From Saonia sp964398035 (GTDB lineage: Bacteria; Bacteroidota; Bacteroidia; Flavobacteriales; Flavobacteriaceae), in NCBI GenBank assembly GCA_964398035.1, contig CAYNLI010000007.1:1-44345 (forward strand): 44,345 nt of DNA, written 5' to 3'. The stretch's first letter is position 1, and each line of letters begins with the position of its first letter. Below, piece after piece: positions 1-9,584 of the stretch. The notes under the pieces were generated by a model. It ran no database searches, was not told the origin of the DNA, and saw only the letters and a list, made by a program, of their open reading frames with translations. The translations under genes were made by a program, and so were the position numbers.

Positions 1-849
1 AACTTTAACACCAACAATACTACAGTAGTTGCACATAACAATGTTCGCAAACGAATGATTATTAATCTAAAGAAAGATTTGGATGCCAAAAAAATTGATG
101 CTGAGCATTATGCTAAAATGTTACCAGAAGTCACTTTCTCTGATGATATTACCTTTTTTGATGATGATGAAACCATTATGGCTTTTCATGTACACAATGC
201 CCATACAGATGGCGATGTTATGATTTACTTTTTAAACAATAATGTGATACATATGGGCGACACCTATTTTGCAGGACGGTTTCCCTATATAGATTTAAAT
301 AATGGTGGCAATGCTGAAGGCTACATAAAAGCTCACAAGAAAGCATTAATGGTCATAAATGATGATACCAAAATTATCCCTGGTCATGGAAGCGCATCCA
401 ATAAAAAAGAACTACAAACTTATGTAGCCATGTTAGAAGACATTAAAACTAAAGTACAGGTAGATATTGATGCTGGTAAAACATTACAGCAAGTACAAGT
501 CAATACTTCCATAACAGCCCCATATAATGACACTCTTAGAGGTGGATTCATTTCTTCTGAACAAATTTTGGGATTCTTTTATAAGAGTTTAAAAAAGCAA
601 CATTTATTTGCTCTAAAATATTTAATTATAGTATCAACATCACATCTAAAATCAAAAAAAACTCTGAGCCTAGGCTCAGAGTTTTTTTTTGATTTATACT
701 TGAATCGCATTTCCTTTCACGAAAACGACAATTTATTGCAACTTAAAAGTAATTGGAATACTAAACGGAACTCTTACCGCTCTACCTCTTTGTTTTCCAG
801 GTGTCATTCTTGGAAGCTTTTTAATAATTCTCAATGCTTCTTTCTCTAA
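1..849 (+). CDS. Metallo-beta-lactamase-fold hydrolase, 3' part; stop codon apparently lost
   Basis: The reading frame is open from base 1, so the gene begins outside the window and the N-terminal half with the HxHxDH zinc site is missing. What remains shows the C-terminal half of an MBL-fold hydrolase: NAHTDGDV, then HMGDTYFAGRFPY with a metal-binding Asp, then IIPGHG with the last metal His. Homologous domains normally end soon after a segment like SSEQILGFFYKSLKK. Here the frame continues at codon 598-600 (CAA, one transition from TAA) for about 83 further unrelated residues, through the terminator at 654-690 and 117 bases antisense into tonB, to a TAA at 847-849. The extension has no recognisable domain and is unlikely to be functional sequence. 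The substrate cannot be told from the fold. Family assignment is strong; the true C-terminus is uncertain. Confidence 0.8.
   Translation, partial: NFNTNNTTVVAHNNVRKRMIINLKKDLDAKKIDAEHYAKMLPEVTFSDDITFFDDDETIMAFHVHNAHTDGDVMIYFLNNNVIHMGDTYFAGRFPYIDLNNGGNAEGYIKAHKKALMVINDDTKIIPGHGSASNKKELQTYVAMLEDIKTKVQVDIDAGKTLQQVQVNTSITAPYNDTLRGGFISSEQILGFFYKSLKKQHLFALKYLIIVSTSHLKSKKTLSLGSEFFFDLYLNRISFHENDNLLQLKSNWNTKRNSYRSTSLFSRCHSWKLFNNSQCFFL
654..690. terminator. Bidirectional intrinsic terminator between the hydrolase and tonB
   Basis: A perfect 22-base palindrome at 661-682 (arm ACTCTGAGCCT) is preceded by seven A and followed by nine T, so it reads as a U-tailed hairpin on both strands. It lies between convergent genes and would end both the hydrolase mRNA and the gcvH-vanZ-tonB mRNA. 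The open frame of the hydrolase runs straight through it. Confidence 0.9.
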
Positions 850-1437
850 ATTCTTATCCGGACCACGATATCTAATATTACCTATACTACCGTCTTTTTG
901 AATGGTAAACATTACACTTACCCTTCCTTGAACTCCCATTTCTTGAGCTATTTCTGGGTAACGGAAGTTTTTACGAATATGTTTATTCATCATTTCATTA
1001 AAACATTTTCTTTTATCACTGGCTCCTTCACAACCAGGATAGACAGGTACGTTTTCAATTACTGCGAAAGGTACATCAACGTCCTCATATTCTTCATCCA
1101 CTGCTACATCTTCCACTTCAACAATTTCTTCTTCTTGACTTGTTTCTGTAGATTCTATAACCGTTTCTTCCACTTCTTCCTCATCTTCAACAACTTCAAT
1201 GATTTCTGGAGCTGCAGGTGGTGGTGGTGGTGGTGGTGTTTTTATCTGTTCTGTCATTGGAACCTCTTCATCCAATTGATCTTCTACGTTCAAAGACGTA
1301 TCATATATATTTTCCTTATCATAAGTTTTCCACTCCAAGGATCTCCAAATTAACAGCATCACTACTGCTAGACCGATTACAAAATATAATCCACTATTTC
1401 CTCTTAAATCGGCTTCTGGACTTTTCTTTAGTTCCAT
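733..1437 (-). CDS. tonB: TonB-family energy transducer
   Basis: This 234-residue protein has the TonB plan: a short cytoplasmic N-terminus, one membrane anchor at about residues 16-31, a periplasmic spacer and a C-terminal TonB domain from about 135 to the end (NFRYPEIAQEMGVQGRV, then a conserved VPFSIPITFKL end). It should couple the proton-motive force to outer-membrane receptors. The spacer is unusual: a run of seven prolines (68-74) is followed by about 50 residues very rich in Glu, Asp and Val rather than the Pro-Lys repeats of enterobacterial TonB. No exbB or exbD lies nearby. It is the last gene of gcvH-vanZ-tonB, 54 bases after vanZ. Several tonB paralogues are usual in this phylum, so the symbol denotes the family only. 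Confidence 0.9.
   Translation of the reverse strand: MELKKSPEADLRGNSGLYFVIGLAVVMLLIWRSLEWKTYDKENIYDTSLNVEDQLDEEVPMTEQIKTPPPPPPPAAPEIIEVVEDEEEVEETVIESTETSQEEEIVEVEDVAVDEEYEDVDVPFAVIENVPVYPGCEGASDKRKCFNEMMNKHIRKNFRYPEIAQEMGVQGRVSVMFTIQKDGSIGNIRYRGPDKNLEKEALRIIKKLPRMTPGKQRGRAVRVPFSIPITFKLQ
1217..1237. repeat. (GGT)7 microsatellite coding for the TonB poly-proline run
   Basis: Seven perfect GGT units on the plus strand are read as CCA/ACC-type codons on the minus strand and encode the seven consecutive prolines of the TonB spacer. Slippage here would change the proline count without shifting the frame. Confidence 0.85.
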
Positions 1438-1491
1438 ATCTATTAAGTTTTAATGTTCGCTAATTTAATTATTTATTTCCCAACAAAACAA

Positions 1492-1899
1492 CTAATCACT
1501 CCATTTTAACGGCATTTTTTTGGAAAACATGATTTTTATCATTCCAACTCCCATAAAAGCACCTATGCTATTGGCCAATGCATCCAATACATCACCTTGC
1601 CTATTTTGAGTGAACTTTAATTGTAACACCTCAATAACTATACCATAAACAATAGCAAAAACAGTTGCAAAAACCATGGCTTTCCTTATACTTATTTCAC
1701 CTTTGGTTATTTCTCTTAAAAAAAGACATCCTAATACGGATACTCCCAAATAAAATGTAAAATGGACTATTTTGTCCATGTGTGGAATCTGTATCCAAGA
1801 ATCATCTATGTTCACCCCTGAAAAAGAAGATAAGCTGAGCAATGTGATGAACACCAACCAGCTTATAAATGCAATAGTGAAAATATGCTTTTTAAGCAC
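1492..1899 (-). CDS. VanZ-family small membrane protein
   Basis: A 135-residue protein with about four hydrophobic helices and the VanZ-family pattern: SFSG near the start, then DKIVHFTFYLGVSVLG, and EVLQLKFTQNRQGDVLDALANSIGAFMG near the end. The family is named after a teicoplanin-resistance protein, but most chromosomal members have no known role. The start is GTG and overlaps the end of gcvH by 8 bases, so its translation is probably coupled to gcvH; the next ATG would remove conserved helix 1. The placement gcvH-vanZ-tonB suggests co-expression and does not by itself indicate function. Confidence 0.85.
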   Translation of the reverse strand: MLKKHIFTIAFISWLVFITLLSLSSFSGVNIDDSWIQIPHMDKIVHFTFYLGVSVLGCLFLREITKGEISIRKAMVFATVFAIVYGIVIEVLQLKFTQNRQGDVLDALANSIGAFMGVGMIKIMFSKKMPLKWSD

Positions 1900-2272
1900 C
1901 TATCAATTCTTTGTAATCTGCATCACTCATTAATGCTTCAACTTCTGATGCATCACTTATTTTAATTTTTATCATCCATCCATCACCATATGGATCTGCA
2001 TTTACTTTTTCTGGCTCATCCTCCAAATCTTCATTAAACGCAATTATTTCTCCTGTTAATGGCAAAAATAAATCCGATACTGTTTTTACAGCTTCAACAG
2101 ACCCGAAAATTTCATCTTTATCCAAGGTTTCGTCCAAAGTTTCAACTTCTACATATACTATATCTCCCAGTTCACTTTGTGCAAAATCTGTAATTCCTAC
2201 AGTTGCAACGTTACCTTCTATACTGATCCATTCATGATCTTTTGTATATTTTAACTCTGATGGTATATTCAT
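1892..2272 (-). CDS. gcvH: Glycine cleavage system H protein
   Basis: A 126-residue protein of normal length for the lipoyl carrier of the glycine cleavage complex. It shuttles the aminomethyl group between the P, T and L proteins in the cytoplasm. The lipoylation site is plain: FGSVEAVKTVSD with Lys63. The N-terminal YTKDHEWI and the central GITDFAQSELGDIVY are hallmark segments. It is the first gene of gcvH-vanZ-tonB and has its own promoter at 2296-2326, separate from the sprA transcript. The gcvT and gcvP genes are not in the window. Confidence 0.97.
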   Translation of the reverse strand: MNIPSELKYTKDHEWISIEGNVATVGITDFAQSELGDIVYVEVETLDETLDKDEIFGSVEAVKTVSDLFLPLTGEIIAFNEDLEDEPEKVNADPYGDGWMIKIKISDASEVEALMSDADYKELIGA

Positions 2273-2295
2273 TCTCTTTTAATTTGATGTTGCAA

Positions 2296-2326
2296 CAAAT
2301 GTAACGGATTATCCATCGGTTTTCAA
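2296..2326 (-). promoter_or_regulatory. Bacteroidota-type promoter of gcvH-vanZ-tonB
   Basis: On the minus strand a TTG (-33 element, 2326-2324) is followed after 20 bases by TACATTTG (2303-2296), an exact match to the TAnnTTTG -7 element of flavobacteria. The predicted start of transcription, near 2290, is about 18 bases before the gcvH ATG. Confidence 0.6.
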
Positions 2327-2421
2327 AAAAAATAGTTGACAAAATAATGACCTAATTGTTGACTAAACCAATACTGTCTATTTTTATTTAGCTTAACATT
2401 TTAAAGAAAAATATAATTAGG

Positions 2422-5400
2422 CTAATTTCCAAAGTTGTATCTAATGGTAAAGCCTGTATTAATTGTAGTTTGCGGGAAAGCTGTAGATACAGCAAATTTT
2501 GAAAAAGAATGATCATAAAAGAACAACGCATTCAGGCTTTTGGTAAGGGCATAATCCGCAGTGAACTTTAAAGAAAATAAATTCTGCCCAGAGGTAATTT
2601 GGTTATTATCTATATCTAAATTTCTAATTATAGTAAGATTATCTCTTAGGGTTACATCCATTTTTAGATTTAAATCCCCTTGTAAACGCTGTTTCTCTCC
2701 ACCTATATTAGTTACAAATTTCACATCTTTAAAACGATAGCCCAACCCAAGTGTATACTCTTTACCCTTAATTTCCGTCATTAAATTATTGTCAAAACTT
2801 AATGATAAAGCTCTATCAGAACGCACCTCTGCCAAAATACTAAGAGAACTCTGCATTTCAAAATCTAATCTGATCAATGGATTGAACTGATCTGTAAGCA
2901 CTACATTATTTATAATATTGTCCGGTAAAAAATCCTGATTTTCTTGGTTGATAATCCCATTTTGCTTTTCCAAATTGGTTTGGAATGAATTGATACTATA
3001 TGAAGCCCTATATCCATGCCCTAATGAAAAACGTTTAAATTTCTTTTTAAACCATTTATTTTTCATTAATCCAGTGTACTTTATGTTCCAATTTGGAATT
3101 GGAATACCTCTAAACGCATCTAAATTCACTCTATTCACATCCTTTCCAGTATAAGCGGCAAAGAAAGCAGGCAATAATACATCTTGATGTGTTTTACTAT
3201 AACGCTCTGGAAAACCATCTGCATCCAGATTACCTGTGTTTTGATTTCTATCTGATACTATTCTATTTGCTATTGTTATTCTGTTTTGTTTGAAAGTATT
3301 GAACGTTTCTGAAGTAAATTCATCACTTTTATTAAAAGCAGTACCTATCATCATGGTTGAAATACTGAAGTTGCCAAAATTATTGCCCAAAAGGTTTTCA
3401 TATTCAAATTGACCATTACCCGAATCACTTATCTGAAAACTCTCTTGATAACTATTGGAATATTGCCTATCCGCAGATAAATCTATTGTAAGATCCCTAA
3501 TAGGTTGCACAGTTGCCGTAATGTTCAACTGCGTATTGGTCCGTTCTATATATTGCTCGTTAAATTCAGGAAAAGCGGTTAGCCAACCGTTTTTAGCTGC
3601 CTCAAAACGGACATCGGCCTGACTTCCAAACACAAAACCAATAGATGGTCTTGCCGTTCCTATAAAACCAATGGACTGTGTATATCCTGGTAATACCTTT
3701 CCATTGTTTTCACTGTAATTGATATTGACTCTTTTCACCATGGTCAAAACATCCACCATTGTATTAAAAACATCACTGGTTTTTTGGGTTTTCCCTTGAT
3801 TGTTCCCTTTTGCTGCATTACCTGCTTTATCTCTACGTACTAGTGCATTATTGGCTGTGACCTTGCCATTTCTCTTTTTTAGTCCAATAAGGTCATATAA
3901 ACGCTGCATAGTCAACGATGCTGTTATATTATGGGTATTGGCATTCTGTACGGTGTTAATGTCTTCCCCTGCCACTTCTCTAAGTGCATCACCCCCACGT
4001 TGCCAGTCAAAATTACTGGTATAGGTATACTGTGCATTGATAAAATCCAAAATCGGTATTTTATTAAATGGCAATTCATAGTTCAACTGCATTTGTTGTG
4101 AATGCCTGTTGGGTTCGCCTATATCAAAGAAGCCGTTCCATAGGTCCAAATCTCTTAAAATTTCCATATTGCTCGTCCCATCTGTCTCTTCCCCAAAATA
4201 GTTGCGTACTATATTATTATTACTGGCCGTAAGATTCAATCTGAGTGATTTACTTAAACTGTAATTAAGGGCATATTGCCAATTGAACAAATAGTTACGT
4301 TGCTGTAACAACGGAAGTTCCAATGCCTCTACACCTGGCTCCAACACATCTCTAAAACGTTGTTGGTTAAACGAGCGATTGATATTGGAATTTAAAGACA
4401 CACTTGTAGGCAACAAATTAAAGTTCAAATCTTTTAACCATTGCCAATACTTACCATTAAAAAGGGAATCTTTTTTGGCAAAAGGAGTAACTTCTGCTGG
4501 TTTAAAATTGTGGTTGTACACAAAACCAGTAGTCACGTTTTGATCTCTAAGATTTGCTATTTCAAAATCTCTATGGTCTGTTTCATTATAAGAATAATTA
4601 AAAGTGAAATTTTCTATATCATAAAAATTGGCATCGGCTTCTTCTCCTCTATTTTTTCTTACCCCAATAAAGTTTATACTGGTTCTCTTTGTATAATCTT
4701 CAGCTTGTTTCTTTATAGTTTCTGCATCCTGGGCATTATCTGCTGCTGCAATCCTATCTTCTAATTTTAAATCATCATATACAGGGTCAAATTCTGGAGT
4801 GATTACTTGCTCTGAAATCCCAAAATTAAATGGAAGTTGTATTCCCCATTTTTTAGGAAATAACTGACCAATATTTAAATTGGTGACCACATCATATGAA
4901 ATGACATCTTCCCTAGCACGTTCATTTGGCATTTGATCTATAGACCCAAAACCTGATGTGCTTTTATTTCCCGTTGCAGAAACACTCGCGAAATCAGCAA
5001 TATTGGCATCTATTGCACCAACTGCTGCCCAACCGCCATTATTATCCAGACCAGCCAAACGAAGTTCATTGAACCACACTTCTCCCCTAGCTGGTAGATT
5101 ATCTGCATTTTTAACCCCCACCATCATACTCCTTATACTTCCCAATGAAGGATTACCGCGAAGACCAATCCTGAGCACTCCCGGTGTTCTTGGCGCAAAT
5201 TCTGACACAGAAACGACCTCGCCATCTATTACTTCATAAAAATTAATTTGATTAAGGCTTTGGTTGGCAATTCCCAAAGATTTTATTTTGTTTAAATCCC
5301 CTAGATCAATATCCAATTCATTAACATCTGGCCATATTTCATTTTCAGAAGTAGCCCCAAACGATGTAAACTGTAATGGAACTTCTATCTGATAAAAATT

Positions 5401-8400
5401 TTCTGAAAAATCTGTTCCTATCCTTAGGAAACCGATCAAAGGAGTTTCACCATCAGAATAATCAGAGTCCACAAGTTTTTCAGCATGCATAAACATTTTA
5501 ATTCGCTTATATTGACGAATGTCCATATTCACGTTTTTGAACACACCTCTTGAATCTTCTGATTCCAAATTTTCTATCTTAAAAGAAAGTGATTGTTCAT
5601 TTTGACGAATAATAGTATTGTTATTATTCAATTGTTCTCTTGCTACACCAGGAGGCAACACATATGGGATAGGTATTCTTCCTTCGTTTTCTTCAATATT
5701 TACCGTATTTACATCCACTATAGTACCATCATCAGAGGGGTCATTATCTACATCGGGCTGCAAAGATTTGGTATATGTACGCCAATCTCCACTGACCAAA
5801 TCTAAGGTTGCAAAACGCAACACCACATCACTAGTGAACCCAGTGAGGTACATTCTCATAAAACTAATAGACCTAAAGTCATTGATTCCACCAACAGCAT
5901 CGGTAAAATCATTTAAAGGGATTTTATACTGTATCCATCTGCGGTTTAAACTAGATCCGTTTGGTAATTGAGGGGTTACCCCTTCTTTTATATCTGCAAC
6001 ATATAGATCATTTATTGTGGTATTTGGCTTAATAGGAATTCTATATTCAAAATAACTATTCACTGTATTCATAGTTAGATCCCTATCAATATCTTCCACA
6101 TCAGGCAAAGTGGTTGAGCCTCTATTGGTGTTGGAAACGGCAACTGGCGAGTTTCCTTCTGGATTGTTAAAATCCAAATAACGCTCTAATATTCCACCTT
6201 CTCGGTTTAAATAATATTGATAATTATCAAAAGCTGGGTCACTCCCTGTATTATTATCAAAAATTACAGATTCATCTTCATCGTTCAATCCATCATATCC
6301 TATATCTTGCAACGCCCTACTGGCTTCATCTACATCAAAAGCATATACCAATGATTGCGTAGAAGGCACTTCTCCCCATGAAGTAGACGCCACCAAATCA
6401 TTACTGTTTACTCCCGGAAGACCATTTTCATATTGCTTTCTGCCATCTTTTAATATATCTTCAGATATGTTTCCAAAGTTAAATACCAGTTCTCCAGGAC
6501 TTGTGGCTATTCCATCTACATAAGGGTCCAATATCCAAAACTGAACAAATTCCACATTAGATCGCTCAAAGTTGGTACTGCTCAATGAACGCATAATTCC
6601 ACCCCATTTTTCTTGTGGTTGCTCAGTATCAAAATCTGGATTATTGTTATAAGGTCCTTTAGAATTTGGATAGTATGCTATATCTAACGTGTTCTGTACT
6701 GTAGTCTGACCTTGAGCAATATCTACTTGAGGGAAAACCTCGTCAATAAAAATTCTTCTTGTGGCATTGGTAGAAATATCATTGTCACTTATCCCACCTG
6801 GTCGTTGGTTTGTGAAAAATATAGGGTCTATAGTGTACCATGCCATTTTTGCCCTTCCATAACCATTCTCTAAATTAGCAGGGTCTTCTGGCGAACTACC
6901 CGCTAACTGTCCTCCTGGAGTAAATTCTAACGGAGTACTTGCCATTGTCCACCCTAAAGAAGAACGTATATCTATTAATCTTTGCGCTCCTTCAAAATCA
7001 TCTAAATAGGTCGTTGTTTCCCCTTGAAAACTTGCATGTTTAGGTGAATTAGGTTTTAACCAAGCTATCTCACCTCGCATGGACAAATTGGAAGGTATAT
7101 CTGTATCTATATTTGGTAATTTATTTGCAAGACGGGTAAGAAAAGGCACTTCGGTTGAAAAATTACCATTAAGGCCAAATATTGTATTGTTTACGGGTTC
7201 TATTCCAAAATTTGATTTTTGGGTCAAAGGGCGTTCGTTCAAATTTATAAATGTAGCCCCGAGCATAAAGTTTTTATTGACTTTATGCTCTATATTGATT
7301 CCCGTAAACCGTCTTGTTTGCTGGCCAAATACTGCATTGTTTTCCACAGAAATATTAATTGGAACGTTTGAAGCTTCTAAACTTGGATCTAAAATCTGAA
7401 CCGTTCCCGCTTGATAGTTCACTGTATAATCTATACCTTCCTGTAACTGACGGCCGCCAGCGGTTACTCTTACAGAACCACGTGGCACATTAAACGCACC
7501 AATGGGAATACCATTATTCCCTGTAGATTTATATCTACCCTTTATCAAAAATCTATTTTTCTCAGCATCTTCCAACGAAGCAGCTTTTGTTTGGACATAC
7601 ATGTTTCTAAATACATATTTCTGTTGATTAGCATTGTAGCCTTGGTCATTTTCCACATCATATGTTCCACCACCAAGTTCTCCAAACAAATATTCCCCAA
7701 AAGGTTCCACTTTACTGAAAATTATTCTCCCAGACCTTGTATCCACAGTAATTCCAGGGATGAAATCAAAAAATCCATCCCCACCTGGTTGCACATCATT
7801 ATAAGCATTTAATCTATCCAGGTGAAAAACATTCAAAAGAATCCTGTCCTGTAATCCTTCTGGCCAACCTGCCCCCGGAGATTCATCTACTGGGGTTATA
7901 TAATTTCTTGGAGTTGGGTCAGAATAAAGAATGTTCAATTTAAAATCTTCTTGACTCAATTGAAAAGCCCCAGTGGAATAAATATTTTTCATCATTAAAT
8001 TCCAAATAGGATCACTAACACTGGTAATATTACTTTTCAACAATTTTAATATCAACGTATTATTATTGATGATAGGGTTTACACCCCCTGATACAGTTGT
8101 TGCATCCAAACCGCCACTGGCAAATTCACCAACTTGATATACTTCACCATTGTATGTATATTGGAAAGCTACCCCTAACACTTCATCATTGCTCAATCGC
8201 TGGTTTAAGGAAAGATACCCCAACTGGGAGTCAAATTGATAATCTCTTCCCTGTTCCAGTTTTCTTGCATTCTCTAGAATAGCATAATCAAACCCCTGGT
8301 TCACAACATATCCTGGAACGTTAAACCCTGATTCAACTGTTGCAATATCTCTTATTTGAGAAGTTAACGCTCCACCATTGTCCAATTGTTCTGGGTCATA

Positions 8401-9579
8401 ATCATTGGCATTGTTTCTAGGAAGGTTCCCAGCGCCAGAAATGTTAAAAAAACCTACAGGGTCACCATTAAATTGTCCTATTCTTGTTTGTTCTTCATTG
8501 GCTTCCCCCAAATCCTGAATAGCTACAATATTCCTAACATTTAATGTTTGTTGACTACGGTTGGTAGACCAGACTTCCAAACGTGTTATTTGTATTTGAC
8601 TTCTGATATATGGGTAATTCTCTAAAGCAATGTCATAATTATCCCTAAAGTATTGAGAAAGAAAAAAGTGTTTGTCCTCATCATAATCCAATGCAGTAAG
8701 TGAATATTCATTTAACGTACCACCGCCTTGGGCAACCACTGTGCTATTTTGGGAACGTTGTTCAGAGAATACAGCGGTAACCGTGGTTTTCCCAAATTGC
8801 AATTGTGTTTTTATTCCAAAAAGACTCTGTGCCCCTGTAATTAACGAACTATTAAGAGGCATGTTCACATTACCTACTTCAATTTTTCTAATGATATCAT
8901 CTTCCGTTGGGGTATAATCCAATTTTACTAAATTCTGAAAATCGAACGTAGCCTCAGTATCGTAATTTGCGGTTACTTGCAACCGCTCTCCAATTTTTCC
9001 CAACATGCTTAAACTAATTCGCTGATCAAAATCAAATGATAGATTGGTTCTGTTTCTGGGGGAAAGTGCTGGATTGTCATTTTTTTGCCAAATAACCCCA
9101 AGATCCATTGCGACCGAACCTTGCGGAATCACCTCTATGGAATTTCCTCCAAAAACTGATTCAAAGAAGTTATTGTTTATATAAAAATTAGGCAAAAGAT
9201 TTTTACGAGCTTCTTCACTACCCTCCTTTTTACCAGAAAAAGCATCAATCTTTTCTTTAAAGTAAGATTTCATACTTTCTTTTTGAACCAGCTCTTGATA
9301 TTGGTCCGGAGTAATAATTATTGGATAACTAATATCAAAATCCCCAACGCTTTCTGTATAAATATAACTATCCAGATTTGGATCGTAAATATATTTGGAT
9401 ATGATACTACTGGGATTGTTCAGCTTAATTCTACCTAGAGCAAACCCTGTTTTAACGGAATCAACTTCTTGTTCATCAATTTCCTGAGCAAAAGCAATCT
9501 GCGTAGCTCCTAGGAAAATAATGGATAGAAAAAAAAGCTTAAATAATGATTTAAGATATTGTTTTGCCCCAGTCTTCAA
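2422..9579 (-). CDS. sprA: SprA, outer-membrane translocon of the type IX secretion system
   Basis: At 2385 residues this is the expected size for SprA, the giant beta-barrel through which T9SS cargo (gliding adhesins, secreted enzymes) crosses the outer membrane. A signal peptide covers residues 1-31 (cleavage near AFA/Q). The mature protein has long alternating beta-rich segments, SprA-typical stretches such as LTARFWRQ-like barrel strands and DLGVIWQKNDNPALSPRNRTN, and ends in an aromatic barrel strand (TIRYNFGN). The start is unusual. An in-frame stop lies seven codons upstream and no ATG precedes the signal peptide, so initiation must be at TTG (9579-9577), five bases after the ruvA stop. 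Translation is probably coupled to ruvA. Other T9SS genes (gldK-N, sprE, sprT) are absent here. Confidence 0.95.
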   Translation of the reverse strand: MKTGAKQYLKSLFKLFFLSIIFLGATQIAFAQEIDEQEVDSVKTGFALGRIKLNNPSSIISKYIYDPNLDSYIYTESVGDFDISYPIIITPDQYQELVQKESMKSYFKEKIDAFSGKKEGSEEARKNLLPNFYINNNFFESVFGGNSIEVIPQGSVAMDLGVIWQKNDNPALSPRNRTNLSFDFDQRISLSMLGKIGERLQVTANYDTEATFDFQNLVKLDYTPTEDDIIRKIEVGNVNMPLNSSLITGAQSLFGIKTQLQFGKTTVTAVFSEQRSQNSTVVAQGGGTLNEYSLTALDYDEDKHFFLSQYFRDNYDIALENYPYIRSQIQITRLEVWSTNRSQQTLNVRNIVAIQDLGEANEEQTRIGQFNGDPVGFFNISGAGNLPRNNANDYDPEQLDNGGALTSQIRDIATVESGFNVPGYVVNQGFDYAILENARKLEQGRDYQFDSQLGYLSLNQRLSNDEVLGVAFQYTYNGEVYQVGEFASGGLDATTVSGGVNPIINNNTLILKLLKSNITSVSDPIWNLMMKNIYSTGAFQLSQEDFKLNILYSDPTPRNYITPVDESPGAGWPEGLQDRILLNVFHLDRLNAYNDVQPGGDGFFDFIPGITVDTRSGRIIFSKVEPFGEYLFGELGGGTYDVENDQGYNANQQKYVFRNMYVQTKAASLEDAEKNRFLIKGRYKSTGNNGIPIGAFNVPRGSVRVTAGGRQLQEGIDYTVNYQAGTVQILDPSLEASNVPINISVENNAVFGQQTRRFTGINIEHKVNKNFMLGATFINLNERPLTQKSNFGIEPVNNTIFGLNGNFSTEVPFLTRLANKLPNIDTDIPSNLSMRGEIAWLKPNSPKHASFQGETTTYLDDFEGAQRLIDIRSSLGWTMASTPLEFTPGGQLAGSSPEDPANLENGYGRAKMAWYTIDPIFFTNQRPGGISDNDISTNATRRIFIDEVFPQVDIAQGQTTVQNTLDIAYYPNSKGPYNNNPDFDTEQPQEKWGGIMRSLSSTNFERSNVEFVQFWILDPYVDGIATSPGELVFNFGNISEDILKDGRKQYENGLPGVNSNDLVASTSWGEVPSTQSLVYAFDVDEASRALQDIGYDGLNDEDESVIFDNNTGSDPAFDNYQYYLNREGGILERYLDFNNPEGNSPVAVSNTNRGSTTLPDVEDIDRDLTMNTVNSYFEYRIPIKPNTTINDLYVADIKEGVTPQLPNGSSLNRRWIQYKIPLNDFTDAVGGINDFRSISFMRMYLTGFTSDVVLRFATLDLVSGDWRTYTKSLQPDVDNDPSDDGTIVDVNTVNIEENEGRIPIPYVLPPGVAREQLNNNNTIIRQNEQSLSFKIENLESEDSRGVFKNVNMDIRQYKRIKMFMHAEKLVDSDYSDGETPLIGFLRIGTDFSENFYQIEVPLQFTSFGATSENEIWPDVNELDIDLGDLNKIKSLGIANQSLNQINFYEVIDGEVVSVSEFAPRTPGVLRIGLRGNPSLGSIRSMMVGVKNADNLPARGEVWFNELRLAGLDNNGGWAAVGAIDANIADFASVSATGNKSTSGFGSIDQMPNERAREDVISYDVVTNLNIGQLFPKKWGIQLPFNFGISEQVITPEFDPVYDDLKLEDRIAAADNAQDAETIKKQAEDYTKRTSINFIGVRKNRGEEADANFYDIENFTFNYSYNETDHRDFEIANLRDQNVTTGFVYNHNFKPAEVTPFAKKDSLFNGKYWQWLKDLNFNLLPTSVSLNSNINRSFNQQRFRDVLEPGVEALELPLLQQRNYLFNWQYALNYSLSKSLRLNLTASNNNIVRNYFGEETDGTSNMEILRDLDLWNGFFDIGEPNRHSQQMQLNYELPFNKIPILDFINAQYTYTSNFDWQRGGDALREVAGEDINTVQNANTHNITASLTMQRLYDLIGLKKRNGKVTANNALVRRDKAGNAAKGNNQGKTQKTSDVFNTMVDVLTMVKRVNINYSENNGKVLPGYTQSIGFIGTARPSIGFVFGSQADVRFEAAKNGWLTAFPEFNEQYIERTNTQLNITATVQPIRDLTIDLSADRQYSNSYQESFQISDSGNGQFEYENLLGNNFGNFSISTMMIGTAFNKSDEFTSETFNTFKQNRITIANRIVSDRNQNTGNLDADGFPERYSKTHQDVLLPAFFAAYTGKDVNRVNLDAFRGIPIPNWNIKYTGLMKNKWFKKKFKRFSLGHGYRASYSINSFQTNLEKQNGIINQENQDFLPDNIINNVVLTDQFNPLIRLDFEMQSSLSILAEVRSDRALSLSFDNNLMTEIKGKEYTLGLGYRFKDVKFVTNIGGEKQRLQGDLNLKMDVTLRDNLTIIRNLDIDNNQITSGQNLFSLKFTADYALTKSLNALFFYDHSFSKFAVSTAFPQTTINTGFTIRYNFGN

Positions 9580-9584
9580 ATTTC

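Noticed and set aside
2273..2421. A terminator after sprA
   Set aside because: No hairpin with a T run is visible on the minus strand between the sprA stop and the gcvH promoter; transcripts may read through.
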